Source of the DNA: Vibrio tapetis subsp. quintayensis
GTDB lineage: Bacteria; Pseudomonadota; Gammaproteobacteria; Enterobacterales; Vibrionaceae
DNA length: 64,000 bases
Assembly (NCBI RefSeq): GCF_030409945.1
Contig: NZ_JAUFQV010000026.1
Location: 1-64,000 of the forward strand
Direction: 5' to 3'
Position numbers and translations under genes: made by a program. Positions within the stretch are counted from its first letter, which is position 1. Each line of letters begins with the position of its first letter. Shown here piece after piece: positions 16,904-25,679 of this stretch. The notes below the pieces were generated by a model. That model worked only from the letters and a program-made list of their open reading frames with translations. It ran no database searches and was not told where the DNA came from.

Positions 16904-16932
16904 GAATTCCGACCAGAAATTGACCGGAATTC
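16904..16932. repeat. second inverted repeat between the PEGA genes
   Basis: GAATTCCG at 16904-16911 pairs with CGGAATTC at 16925-16932, with a 13-base loop. It lies 17 bases after the stop codon of the upstream gene and may end or process its transcript. Confidence 0.45.
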
Positions 16933-16948
16933 TAGGTGGTTTATTGAG

Positions 16949-18058
16949 TTAACCGTCTTTTTGAGGACGAAGTTTTACCCAAACCGTGTCACTACCGTTG
17001 ACGGTAATCGCTCGGTTGTAAGTTTCGTAGCCATCTTTAGCGACGGTCACTTGGTGGCGACCTGTCGGTAGGACAATCTCGACGGGTGTGCTGCCGTATT
17101 TAACGCCGTTGATGGTGACATCATCGTTATATTGGTCAGAACGTACAGTGACGTTAGCCCACTGTTTGTCGTCTTTTTTTACCGTTTTGCCTTTAGCACT
17201 GCTGTTGGTCAAACAGTAGCGAGCTTCAACATTAAGCAGTTTACATGAGGCAACAGCTTCAGGCTTAGCTTGAAGTTGCGCCTGCATTTCAGTGTAGTAA
17301 CCATTGTTACCTGAAAAGCCACTTTTGATAAATTGGCTTTCTTGCACATGAATGTTGAGCTGAACACCTTGCAGGTTTTGTTTAACTAAATTCGATTCAG
17401 TTAAATTGGCAAGTAACTTGTTTTTGAATGTTTTAACGGCTTTTTGCTTCGTTAAGTATTTACCTTGATTAGCACACTCACCTAAAGTCATGGTTGTTGA
17501 ACAGGTGGTTTGATAGTGAGTTTCTAATACAGAACCTTCGCGTAACTCAGTAGATAGGCGCTTAACTCTTGCTTCTATCTTAGATTCTTGTAGGTTCTGT
17601 TGTTCGCTGGTCAAGCGTGCTTTCTTTTGTTTAAGCAAAGAAAGCTGCATTTCGTTTTCACTGATCAGCTGTTCATTTTCAAGTTGTGCTTTTTGATTCT
17701 CTTTGACTGACTGCCAAGATTCTTGGTATTGCTTTTGAAAGCTAGTTAGGTCGATATCTGGCTCTTCGGTCAGCCTATTATACTGCTTGTCCAGTGCCGT
17801 TTTAGCGCGATTTCTTTTGGTCGCAAACTCGCTGCTTTCTTGTTTCAGGTTTTGTCGCTTCTGAAGTAAGCGGTTTAATTGAGTCGTTTGAGTCTCGGCA
17901 TCTTGCTCAACGGTTTTGATGTCATCGTTTTTTAATGAAATTTTTTCATTAATGGCAGCTACAGGGTCAATTTGTTGGATATCTTCGGCCTGTGAATGTG
18001 CAGACATAAGAATAGGTGTTAGCGCAAGCAATAGCGCTGGGATTCGACGTTTGATCAT
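16949..18058 (-). CDS. periplasmic coiled-coil protein with C-terminal PEGA domain
   Basis: 369 residues from the ATG at 18058, preceded by AGGGA; four codons of upstream frame are not needed. Signal peptide to about residue 25 (LMSAHSQA-ED). A long coiled coil covers about 30-170, then a middle region with four cysteines (TTCSTTMTLGECANQGK, ASCKLLNVEARYC), and a PEGA domain at about 300-365 (VTINGVKYGSTPVEIVLPTG). The order and cysteine pattern copy those of the next gene, which has an extra FGE-like domain, so the pair arose by duplication. PEGA domains are thought to bind surface-layer or peptidoglycan-linked material. The pair runs as one minus-strand unit with two inverted repeats in the 164-bp gap. 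Confidence 0.78.
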   Translation of the reverse strand: MIKRRIPALLLALTPILMSAHSQAEDIQQIDPVAAINEKISLKNDDIKTVEQDAETQTTQLNRLLQKRQNLKQESSEFATKRNRAKTALDKQYNRLTEEPDIDLTSFQKQYQESWQSVKENQKAQLENEQLISENEMQLSLLKQKKARLTSEQQNLQESKIEARVKRLSTELREGSVLETHYQTTCSTTMTLGECANQGKYLTKQKAVKTFKNKLLANLTESNLVKQNLQGVQLNIHVQESQFIKSGFSGNNGYYTEMQAQLQAKPEAVASCKLLNVEARYCLTNSSAKGKTVKKDDKQWANVTVRSDQYNDDVTINGVKYGSTPVEIVLPTGRHQVTVAKDGYETYNRAITVNGSDTVWVKLRPQKDG

Positions 18059-18447
18059 AATTCCCTGCATTTAATAGGTGTTAAACAAAGGCTTCCGGCC
18101 ATTGTATGGTGAGAAAGCATAACTAGATATGAAATGTATAACTTATTTTTTATCTATAATACCTGCTTTGTAACAGCTTTTTACTTAAATTTCAGCTTTA
18201 GAGGCTCAGTTTTGTTGAGCCGATTAGAAAATGAGTAAAAGATTGGATTGAATGAGTCTATAAAATGGATGTTGTTACAGTAAATATTCGATGACGATGT
18301 TTTCATTGATTTTAAATTGAACCCGCAGAAGCCGTAATTTATGTGCTCTTGATCATTGTTCCGAAGAATAAAATCATTGAGGACTTGATTTTGACTCCAA
18401 CAAAAGGGCAAAGGTAACATAGGCTCAAAATTATTCTTGGTGTCACT
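18059..18447. other. AT-rich divergent intergenic region
   Basis: About 390 bp between the PEGA gene (minus) and the AraC gene (plus). It must hold both promoters. A short hairpin (GGCTCA...TGAGCC) lies near 18207-18225. A minus-strand frame of 79 codons exists but has no protein-like composition or ribosome site. I see no RNA gene. Confidence 0.4.
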
Positions 18448-19281
18448 ATGACTTCGTCTTCATCTTTGCCAACCAATACTTGCCCCGATTTAAATTTTGC
18501 GAGTGAGTATTCCAACCCTAAGCCAGCTCAAGTGATGACTTTGTCTAGCGAAATGAATATCCATTCTCATGATTACACTCAAATTGTGATAGGCCTTAAT
18601 GGGCAAGCGGAATTTGATGTTTCTGGCGTGGGAAATTTTATTGGACAGGGCCAAGGTTGCGTTGTGACAGCGTCCACGGAGCATGCGTTTGGTGGCGTAG
18701 GTAAGTCCGATATTCTTGTTTTGAATATGTTGGCGGAAAGATCCGAGGACCGATTGGTTCATGAAAGGCTCAATGAGCTCGGTAGAAAAGATATTTACTT
18801 CCAGCTTGATTCTTCCATCCAGCAATTAATTAAGACGTTGTCGCTCGAGATGCTTGAAGCGCCAGAAGATCGCCTGCTTAGTCGTTCCTGTAATGAGATG
18901 GTATTAGCCTTATTGCAGAAACACATGAAGTCATACCATGCGCTGCAAAGAGAAAGTAGAATGGATCTAGATGGGGTTGATCGGTACATCGATTTACACT
19001 TAAGCAGAAAGATCTCAGTCAGTGAACTCGCAAGCAGTGTATTTCTTGGTGAAAGCCAGTTTCATATGCTTTTCAAAGAACAAACAGGGGTAACTCCTCA
19101 CCAATATGTCCTCACCAAACGCATTGATGCAGCTAAAGTACTCATTGAAGCGGGCAATTTGAGCTTAGGTCATATCGCTGAATTGACGGGTTTTTCTGGT
19201 CAAAGTGCTTTTACTCATGCTTTCTCTCGCATCCAAGGGTTGTCTCCCTCTCAATATAAAAAGCGATTTAGTGTTAAATAG
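18448..19281 (+). CDS. AraC-family regulator, likely activator of the adjacent proline-use genes
   Basis: 277 residues. An N-terminal cupin-like sensing domain (about 25-120: MNIHSHDYTQIVIGLNGQAE and GQGQGCVVTASTEHAFGG), and a C-terminal double helix-turn-helix (about 175-275: HLSRKISVSELASSVFLGES and HIAELTGFSGQSAFTHAFSR). It lies 185 bp upstream of putA in the same direction. Because the PutA here lacks the DNA-binding domain that makes enterobacterial PutA its own repressor, a separate regulator is needed, and this gene is the natural candidate. The inducer would be proline or a metabolite, which is an inference from position. Confidence 0.85.
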   Translation: MTSSSSLPTNTCPDLNFASEYSNPKPAQVMTLSSEMNIHSHDYTQIVIGLNGQAEFDVSGVGNFIGQGQGCVVTASTEHAFGGVGKSDILVLNMLAERSEDRLVHERLNELGRKDIYFQLDSSIQQLIKTLSLEMLEAPEDRLLSRSCNEMVLALLQKHMKSYHALQRESRMDLDGVDRYIDLHLSRKISVSELASSVFLGESQFHMLFKEQTGVTPHQYVLTKRIDAAKVLIEAGNLSLGHIAELTGFSGQSAFTHAFSRIQGLSPSQYKKRFSVK

Positions 19282-19374
19282 GTTGCACTTAATTTAAGTG
19301 TGGTTAATAAATATAATGTGATCATGTTTTGCTTTTGTTAATTATCCGACTTTTTATCAAAAAACTCGGAGTTT

Positions 19375-19404
19375 TTGACAAGTATCTCTCTCAAGCTCAA
19401 AATA
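19375..19404 (+). promoter_or_regulatory. probable putA promoter
   Basis: A perfect -35 hexamer TTGACA at 19375-19380, with AAAATA 18 bases downstream (CAAAAT at 17) as a weak -10. A weak -10 with a good -35 is possible at an activated promoter. The distance to the putA start is about 60 bases. Confidence 0.4.
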
Positions 19405-19426
19405 CACTGCTAGCCATTGAGGAAGA

Positions 19427-19446
19427 ACCCGACATTTTGTTCGGGT
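19427..19446 (+). promoter_or_regulatory. small hairpin in the putA leader
   Basis: ACCCGA pairs with TCGGGT around an 8-base loop, 20 bases before the putA start and just ahead of its GAGGAAAA ribosome site. It has no T run, so it may affect translation or mRNA stability, not termination. Confidence 0.35.
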
Positions 19447-19466
19447 CTTGAGATTGAGGAAAACGC

Positions 19467-22400
19467 ATGTTTACAGCAACAGATGTGTTGAAGCCGGAGT
19501 TTGTCGAGCAGCCGCTTGATGAGCTTTGGTCGTTGATCTCACCATTATATATGGTGGATGAAACCCAATGGCTAGAGCAACTCCTGCCTTTAGCCAAGCC
19601 TACCGATGCCGAGAAACTGGCGACGCAGCAAAAGACAACCGCTTTGATTGAAGCGATTCGCGCTGACAAGACGTCGATTCAAATGATTGATGCGTTGCTG
19701 CTTGAATACAGCTTAGATACTCACGAAGGTATTTTGCTTATGTGTCTTGCGGAAGCCTTGATGCGTATTCCTGATGCAGCCACCGCCGATGCTCTGATCC
19801 GAGACAAACTGACGGTAGCCGATTGGAAGTCTCACTTAAAGAATTCTGATTCTGTTTTTGTTAATGCCTCAACGTGGGGATTAATGCTAACAGGTAAAGT
19901 AGTGGGCCTTAAAGATTCAAAAACCAACAGCTCTACTCAAGCCATTAATGGTTTAGTGAACAAGCTGTCGGAGCCTGTTATACGTAACGCGATGCATCAG
20001 GCAATGAAGATCATGGGGCATCAATTTGTTCTTGGTCGCAGCATTGCAGAAGCTCAGAAAAATGGCGCTAAGATGCGCGATAAAGGCTTTACCTATTCCT
20101 ATGACATGCTGGGTGAAGCAGCTTTAACCGAAGCAGACGCGAATAAGTACTTTAAAGATTACATCATGGCGATTGAAGCGGTAGGCCGTGAACCTAATGG
20201 TTCTGGTCCATCACCGTCTGTGTCTATCAAATTATCCGCTTTGCACCCGCGCTATGAGGTGGCTAATCAAGAACGTGTGATGGGCGAGATGTTTGAAAGC
20301 CTAAGCAGTTTGTTGGTACGTGCACGTGAATTGGATGTGCCAATTACGATTGATGCGGAAGAAGCCGATCGTTTAGAGCTGTCTTTAAAACTGTTTGAAA
20401 AACTGTATAACAGCGAAACAGTAAAAGGCTGGGGAAAGTTTGGCCTTGTGATTCAAGCGTACTCAAAACGGGCTTTACCGGTACTCACATGGCTTACTGC
20501 TGTGGCTAAGCAGCAGGGTGACCCTATTCCATTGCGCTTGGTTAAAGGGGCGTATTGGGACAGCGAAGTAAAATGGTCTCAGCAAGCTGGGTACGACGAC
20601 TATCCTGTTTATACACGTAAAGAATCGACCGATGTGGCTTACCTTGCCTGCGCACGTTTCTTACTAAGCCCACAAGTGCGTGGCAATATCTACCCTCAGT
20701 TTGCGAGTCACAACGCCCATACTGTTACCGCCGTTGCGGTGATGGCTTCGCACAGTGATTACGAATTCCAACGCTTACATGGTATGGGTGACTCGTTATA
20801 TAACCATGCAATGGAAGCGTATCAGCAGCCAGTGCGAATTTATGCGCCAGTGGGTAGTCATAAAGATTTACTGCCTTATTTGGTTCGTCGTTTATTGGAA
20901 AATGGCGCAAACAGCTCGTTTGTTCACCGTTTGGTGGATGCACGTTGCCCAGTTGAAAGCCTGACTCACCATCCGGTGGATTCGCTATTGGCGTTTGAAA
21001 CCATCAACAACACCAAGATACCTTTACCCCCTGCTATTTTTCCTGAGCGTAAAAATGCTATCGGGGTGAACGTTGACGTCGCGAGCGAAGCTTTGCCTTT
21101 TGAAGCCAAAGTAGATGCTTGGATGAAGCATGAGTGGCAAGCGGCGCCAATTTTAAATGGTGTAAACCAGTTCGAAAGCATGATCAAGGCGGATCATACT
21201 TCGGTTAAGGTGACTGCTCCTTATGATCGCCGGATTTCAGTGGGTCAGGTTGCAATGGCTAACCTTGATCATGTTTCCGAGGCGATCGATCTTGCTCAAA
21301 ACAGTGTCGCTGGTTGGCAAGCGCTATCTGCTGGCGAACGCGGTCAGTATCTCCTTGATTTTGCAGATGTCCTTGAGAAACACTTAGCTGAGCTGGTGGC
21401 TCTGTGCCATTTAGAAGCGGGCAAAACCATCCATGACAGTATTGATGAAGTGCGAGAAGCGGTCGATTTTTGTCGTTATTACGCGCATCAAGCGTTAGAA
21501 CTTACTCCTCAGCCAGTAAAAGGATTCGATGATGTGACTCGTGAGATCACCCGTCAAGGCCGTGGCGTGTTTGTTTGTATTAGCCCTTGGAACTTCCCAC
21601 TGGCGATCTTCTTAGGCCAAATTACAGCCGCATTAGTGACCGGTAATACCGTTGTGGCAAAACCGGCTGAGCAAACTAGCCTAATGGCCGCACGCGCCGT
21701 TGAAATGATGCTAGAAGCGGGCTTCCCTGCTGGTGTTATCCAATTACTTCCGGGTATTGGTGCAGAAATAGGTGGCGCGCTCAGTGTTCATCCAGCCATT
21801 GCTGGCGTGGTGTTTACAGGCTCAACCGCAACCGCACAGAGAATCAACTCGACGTTGGCAAGCCGCGGCAGTATGCCGGTTCCGTTTATCGCTGAAACTG
21901 GCGGTCAAAATGCCATGATTGTCGACAGCACGGCTTTGCCTGAGCAGGTCGTACGTGATGTCATTCGTTCTGCTTTTGCGTCTGCCGGGCAGCGCTGTTC
22001 GGCATTGCGTGTCTTGTATGTTCAAGAAGACATCGCTGAGCGAATTATCAACCTAATTCAAGGCGCGATGGCTCAACTTGACGTGGGGCTGCCTCATTTA
22101 CATAAAACGGATGTGGGCCCTGTGATTGATACAGCGGCTAAACAAGGCTTGCTTGATCATATTGAACACATGACTTCTACCCAAAAGCTCATTACTCAAA
22201 CGGCATTGCCTGATGGTTGTGAGCACGGTGACTTTGTTCCACCAACGGCGTTTGAAATTGACAGTATCGCGGCGTTAAGCAAAGAGCATTTTGGCCCAAT
22301 TTTGCATGTTGTTCGCTTTAAGGCGAATGAAATTGCCAAAGTGGTCGATGAGATTAACCAAACAGGTTTTGGTTTGACTATGGGTGTCCACAGCCGTAAC

Positions 22401-22580
22401 GAAACGACCTACCGCTGGATTGAAAAACATGTCCGTGTTGGTAACTGCTACATCAACCGAGACCAAGTCGGTGCGGTTGTTGGCGTACAGCCATTTGGTG
22501 GTCAAGGCCTTTCGGGCACAGGCCCTAAAGCGGGTGGTCCGCACTATTTATTCCGATTTACTCAACCGGTTTATGCATAA
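19467..22580 (+). CDS. putA: bifunctional proline dehydrogenase / P5C dehydrogenase PutA, without DNA-binding or C-terminal domain
   Basis: 1037 residues; full enterobacterial PutA has about 1320. It oxidises proline to P5C with FAD and then to glutamate with NAD. The proline dehydrogenase domain (about 100-460) has KLSALHPRYE, RLVKGAYWDSEVKWS and FASHNAHTV. The aldehyde dehydrogenase domain (about 540-1035) has the catalytic Glu810 in AETGGQNAMI and Cys844 in SAGQRCSALR, and ends QVGAVVGVQPFGGQGLSGTG. There is no ribbon-helix-helix at the N-terminus, so it cannot repress its own operon. The C-terminal vestigial ALDH domain of long PutAs is encoded by the next gene. GAGGAAAA precedes the ATG. 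Confidence 0.96.
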   Translation: MFTATDVLKPEFVEQPLDELWSLISPLYMVDETQWLEQLLPLAKPTDAEKLATQQKTTALIEAIRADKTSIQMIDALLLEYSLDTHEGILLMCLAEALMRIPDAATADALIRDKLTVADWKSHLKNSDSVFVNASTWGLMLTGKVVGLKDSKTNSSTQAINGLVNKLSEPVIRNAMHQAMKIMGHQFVLGRSIAEAQKNGAKMRDKGFTYSYDMLGEAALTEADANKYFKDYIMAIEAVGREPNGSGPSPSVSIKLSALHPRYEVANQERVMGEMFESLSSLLVRARELDVPITIDAEEADRLELSLKLFEKLYNSETVKGWGKFGLVIQAYSKRALPVLTWLTAVAKQQGDPIPLRLVKGAYWDSEVKWSQQAGYDDYPVYTRKESTDVAYLACARFLLSPQVRGNIYPQFASHNAHTVTAVAVMASHSDYEFQRLHGMGDSLYNHAMEAYQQPVRIYAPVGSHKDLLPYLVRRLLENGANSSFVHRLVDARCPVESLTHHPVDSLLAFETINNTKIPLPPAIFPERKNAIGVNVDVASEALPFEAKVDAWMKHEWQAAPILNGVNQFESMIKADHTSVKVTAPYDRRISVGQVAMANLDHVSEAIDLAQNSVAGWQALSAGERGQYLLDFADVLEKHLAELVALCHLEAGKTIHDSIDEVREAVDFCRYYAHQALELTPQPVKGFDDVTREITRQGRGVFVCISPWNFPLAIFLGQITAALVTGNTVVAKPAEQTSLMAARAVEMMLEAGFPAGVIQLLPGIGAEIGGALSVHPAIAGVVFTGSTATAQRINSTLASRGSMPVPFIAETGGQNAMIVDSTALPEQVVRDVIRSAFASAGQRCSALRVLYVQEDIAERIINLIQGAMAQLDVGLPHLHKTDVGPVIDTAAKQGLLDHIEHMTSTQKLITQTALPDGCEHGDFVPPTAFEIDSIAALSKEHFGPILHVVRFKANEIAKVVDEINQTGFGLTMGVHSRNETTYRWIEKHVRVGNCYINRDQVGAVVGVQPFGGQGLSGTGPKAGGPHYLFRFTQPVYA

Positions 22581-22591
22581 GGAGAAGCATT

Positions 22592-23290
22592 ATGGTTCAT
22601 CAAGTTACGTGTTTTTCTGATGCCTACTCAGCGTGGGAAAATTGGAACATAACCGGTTATCAACAACGCAGTGATGCTGTGATGGCACTTAAAAATGAAG
22701 TCGCGCTTCATGATGTGTCACTCGCTAAGGTGATGACCTTTCATTTGGAACAAGGGGATGCCATTTTATCTCCTTGCCATTTAATGCCAGGTCCAACTGG
22801 CGAAACGAATGAACTTTACATCGCAGGACGCGGAGTGAGTTTATTAATTCAAGATGAAATAGGCCAGCAGGCGCAACAAGCGTTAATTGCACAATTGACG
22901 TGTAGCTTATTGGCCGGCAATAGCGTCGTGGTCGCAAGCGACGATGAAGAGCTTATTGCTTTACTTAGCAGTGCATCTGTAGGGGCAACGTTGCCAACCA
23001 ATTCGGTTCAAGTTGTGCCAGTAGATGCAGCGCAAAGCTTATTGGAGTGCGATGTGCGCTGCGTAGGTTTTGTGGGGGGCGAGGGTGAGGCAATTAACTT
23101 AAATCGCAGTTTGTCACAACGGAGTGGCGCGATTGTTTCGTTTATCAGTGAGACCGATTTGGTGGGGCTACCTACCGCTTTAGATACGGTTCTCGCTTTG
23201 CGCTTTGTTACAGAACGAACGCGCACCATCAATATTACGGCAGTAGGCGGTAATGCAACCTTGCTAGAGCTTGGGAGCGACGGCCACTGA
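22592..23290 (+). CDS. stand-alone PutA C-terminal (vestigial ALDH-like) domain protein
   Basis: 232 residues, 11 bases after putA in another reading frame, with its own AAGGAG site. Often labelled a P5C dehydrogenase, but it has neither catalytic Glu nor Cys motifs. The pattern LMPGPTGETNELYIAGRG and the ending AVGGNATLLELG match, as I recall, the C-terminal domain of long PutA proteins (PGPTGERN..., GGNASLMTIG at the E. coli C-terminus). In those proteins this domain folds like an inactive ALDH and caps the substrate-channelling tunnel by oligomer contacts. Here it appears to be supplied in trans. A partnership with PutA is an inference; the sequence match and the operon position support it. 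Confidence 0.8.
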   Translation: MVHQVTCFSDAYSAWENWNITGYQQRSDAVMALKNEVALHDVSLAKVMTFHLEQGDAILSPCHLMPGPTGETNELYIAGRGVSLLIQDEIGQQAQQALIAQLTCSLLAGNSVVVASDDEELIALLSSASVGATLPTNSVQVVPVDAAQSLLECDVRCVGFVGGEGEAINLNRSLSQRSGAIVSFISETDLVGLPTALDTVLALRFVTERTRTINITAVGGNATLLELGSDGH

Positions 23291-23305
23291 CCATCTTTCT
23301 AAAAG

Positions 23306-23325
23306 CCTCCGCTTACGGGCGGAGG
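23306..23325 (+). other. hairpin between the putA-associated gene and putP
   Basis: A 7-bp stem (CCTCCGC with GCGGAGG) and 6-base loop, without a T run. It may lower readthrough or protect upstream mRNA, letting enzyme and transporter be made at different levels. Confidence 0.5.
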
Positions 23326-23364
23326 TTCACGGAAGAGCCATTATTATAAAATGAGGAGAAAACC

Positions 23365-24855
23365 ATGATCGAGAATAGCTTTGCTATTACCGGTACTTTT
23401 ATTGCGTACTTAATCGGTATGCTAGCGATCGGCGTGATTGCTTATAAGCGTACATCAAGTTCAAGTGACTACTTTTTGGGTGGTCGTTCATTAGGTCCAT
23501 GGCCTGCGGCTTTGTCTGCTGGCGCATCAGATATGAGTGGCTGGTTGCTACTTGGGCTACCAGGTTATGCTTATGCGGCAGGCTTTGAGGCATTTTGGTT
23601 AGCGGGTGGCCTATTAATTGGTACTTGGGCAAACTGGTTTATTAATGCCAAAAGACTGCGTACCTACAGTATCACGACGGATGCTTTGACTCTGCCAGAG
23701 TTCTTGTCGCGTCGATTCCAAGATAATTCGAAATTGATTCAAACGATTTCTGCGTTCTTTATCCTTTTATTTTTCCTCTTTTATACCAGCTCAGGTTTGG
23801 TAGCAGGCGGAAAATTGTTTGAAACGGTATTTGGTCTTGATTATAGCGTCGCCGTAGTGATAGGCACGGTCTGTGTCGTATCTTATACGCTATTTGGTGG
23901 TTTCCTTGCGGTATCTTGGACCGATTTAGTACAAGGTCTACTGATGTCAGCGGCGCTGCTGATTGTCCCATTGGCGGCGATGGACGGTGGTTTTGGCCAG
24001 TTAACATCGGATCTCAGCGCGATTAACCCAGAGCTACTCACGTTGTGGAATGACACGAAAGGTGAGCCACTTACCGCTATTGCGATTATTTCACTTGCGG
24101 CGTGGGGCCTAGGTTATTTCGGTCAGCCACATATCTTGGCGCGTTTTAAAGCGACTCGTAGCAACAAAGATTTGACGACGGCTCGCCGTATCGCGGTGAT
24201 CTGGACCGGTCTTTCTATGTTTGGTGCCATGCTAGTCGGCCTAGTTGGTTTAATTTACACAACCAAAACCGGTGGCGAGATTGCTGATGGAGAGAAAATC
24301 TTCATGCTGCTTGTTAACGCGATGTTCCACCCAGTAATTGCAGGTATTTTGCTTGCTGCTATCTTAGCGGCCATTATGAGTACGGCAGATAGCCAATTAT
24401 TGGTTTCTTCATCGGCATTAGCAGAAGACTTCTACAAACAAGTATTCAATAAAGATGCGAGCCAACAGCAAGTTGTTATGGTTGGCCGTGTTGCGGTTAT
24501 TGGCTTGTCACTGGTTGCGTTGTTTCTTGCTATGAACCCTGATAGTTCAGTTCTTGGTTTGGTTTCTTACGCTTGGGCTGGCTTCGGTGCTGCGTTTGGT
24601 CCTGCTATTGTTCTAAGCCTATACTGGTCTGGTATGAACCGTAATGGTGCACTTGCTGGTATTGTTATTGGTGGTATTACCATCGTGGTTTGGAAGCAAC
24701 TGACAGGCGGTTGGTTTGATGTGTACGAAATCGTACCGGGCATCATCTTCTCGACAATTGCAATCATTGTTGTAAGTAAGATCAGCGGTGAACCAAGCGA
24801 CGAGGTGAAATCTCAACACGAAGCATTTGAAAAGAACTTGGTTGAACTGGACTAA
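23365..24855 (+). CDS. putP: sodium/proline symporter PutP
   Basis: 496 residues with about 13 membrane helices, typical of the SSS family. It takes up L-proline with sodium. Motifs: SDYFLGGRSLGPWPAALSAG with the early Ser-rich substrate helix, GASDMSGWLLLGLPG, GGFLAVSWTDLVQGLLM, and AAILAAIMSTADSQLLVSSS for the second sodium site. It follows the putA genes after a 74-bp gap with a hairpin and has ATGAGGAG before its start. As proline is both carbon source and osmolyte in vibrios, expression may respond to both. Confidence 0.96.
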   Translation: MIENSFAITGTFIAYLIGMLAIGVIAYKRTSSSSDYFLGGRSLGPWPAALSAGASDMSGWLLLGLPGYAYAAGFEAFWLAGGLLIGTWANWFINAKRLRTYSITTDALTLPEFLSRRFQDNSKLIQTISAFFILLFFLFYTSSGLVAGGKLFETVFGLDYSVAVVIGTVCVVSYTLFGGFLAVSWTDLVQGLLMSAALLIVPLAAMDGGFGQLTSDLSAINPELLTLWNDTKGEPLTAIAIISLAAWGLGYFGQPHILARFKATRSNKDLTTARRIAVIWTGLSMFGAMLVGLVGLIYTTKTGGEIADGEKIFMLLVNAMFHPVIAGILLAAILAAIMSTADSQLLVSSSALAEDFYKQVFNKDASQQQVVMVGRVAVIGLSLVALFLAMNPDSSVLGLVSYAWAGFGAAFGPAIVLSLYWSGMNRNGALAGIVIGGITIVVWKQLTGGWFDVYEIVPGIIFSTIAIIVVSKISGEPSDEVKSQHEAFEKNLVELD

Positions 24856-24885
24856 TCAGTGTTAACTGCGATTTTTGAATGATTG

Positions 24886-24913
24886 AAAGCGGCTTATTAA
24901 GCCGCTTTTTTTA
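24886..24913 (+). terminator. terminator after putP
   Basis: Stem AAAGCGGCT with AGCCGCTTT, 5-base loop, T run of seven, 30 bases after the putP stop codon. Confidence 0.9.
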
Positions 24914-24974
24914 TACAGAGTGAATTGTTATACAGAGTGAATTGTTATATAGAGTGAATTGTTATATAGAGTGA
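24912..24974. repeat. 17-bp tandem repeat, about 3.7 copies
   Basis: Unit TATACAGAGTGAATTGT at 24912-24928, identical copy at 24929-24945, a third at 24946-24962 with C to T in the fifth position, and a partial fourth to 24974. It fills the gap between the putP terminator and the stop codon of the convergent methyltransferase gene. The two right copies share the same change, so duplication happened from that end. Confidence 0.9.
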
Positions 24975-25679
24975 TTATAGTTCCGATATGCTGACTTGCT
25001 GGTAAGCGTGCAAAATGGGCTCGATGTCTTGCTTTTTCCCTGCCATCATTCGTTGGTAATGTGCGAGAGTAGTGGCAAGGTAGCGTGTTGCTACACGGCG
25101 TTGCTCTAACGATTCGGTTTGCCAGATTTGCTCACCAACAGCGCTTATTTTCGGTAGGTGTGGGTCTTGTTTCAGAGCCTTTGTAACGAATAAAATTTCG
25201 TAGATCCGACGATTCTCTTCTACCAGTACTTCCTTTTTCAATCGTAAATCTAATTTGTTTAATGCGTGCCTTAATGTGTGATTGTGGTGAACAGGGCAAA
25301 GTAGGAAATCGAGTTCAATATCGGGATTGTTCAGTGTGATTTCTTGAACCAAATGCGTCATGAGATCACCGCCAACGCCTGCAATGATAATAAGCTGCTT
25401 TCCTTGCTTGCTCGCAACAGGAATTTTGGTGACGTCCAGGCAGTAAGTCTGCCAATGAGGGGCTTCCTGTTTTACCATCAATTGGTTGAGTTTATTGGTT
25501 AACTCTTCGATCAGGTTAGGGACGATGTCAACAAAATGGACCATTTTAGCTGCTTTTCGAGTCAGTAAAGCGCCTCCCAGTTGACCGTGATCGCAACAGC
25601 AATCCCAGATGTGCTGGTAACCAGACTCTACCATGGCTTCAATTTTTTTTAGTCGTTTGCCCAGTTTACGTTCTTTCAT
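24975..25679 (-). CDS. trmK: TrmK-like tRNA (adenine-N1)-methyltransferase
   Basis: 234 residues from the ATG at 25679, where the family starts (MKERKLGKRLKKIEAMV); the open frame runs 37 codons further upstream. SAM-binding Rossmann motif I reads IWDCCCDHGQLGGAL, followed by VHFVDIVP (acidic residue for the ribose) and IIIAGVGGDLM as motif IV. The family methylates N1 of adenosine 22 in tRNA in Gram-positives; the gammaproteobacterial relatives are usually given the same name but are less studied. It runs against putP and is divergent from the TetR gene. Confidence 0.8.
   Translation of the reverse strand: MKERKLGKRLKKIEAMVESGYQHIWDCCCDHGQLGGALLTRKAAKMVHFVDIVPNLIEELTNKLNQLMVKQEAPHWQTYCLDVTKIPVASKQGKQLIIIAGVGGDLMTHLVQEITLNNPDIELDFLLCPVHHNHTLRHALNKLDLRLKKEVLVEENRRIYEILFVTKALKQDPHLPKISAVGEQIWQTESLEQRRVATRYLATTLAHYQRMMAGKKQDIEPILHAYQQVSISEL

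Noticed and set aside
14964..18058. PEGA/FGE pair as part of the T6SS
   Set aside because: FGE-like proteins occur in some T6SS loci, but these genes are 13 kb or more from the cluster with unrelated operons between.
18181..18420. 79-codon minus-strand frame in the AT-rich gap before the AraC gene
   Set aside because: No ribosome site, odd composition and no similarity to anything I know.
22592..23290. Active P5C dehydrogenase
   Set aside because: Too short, without the catalytic Glu and Cys motifs; better read as the separate PutA C-terminal domain.
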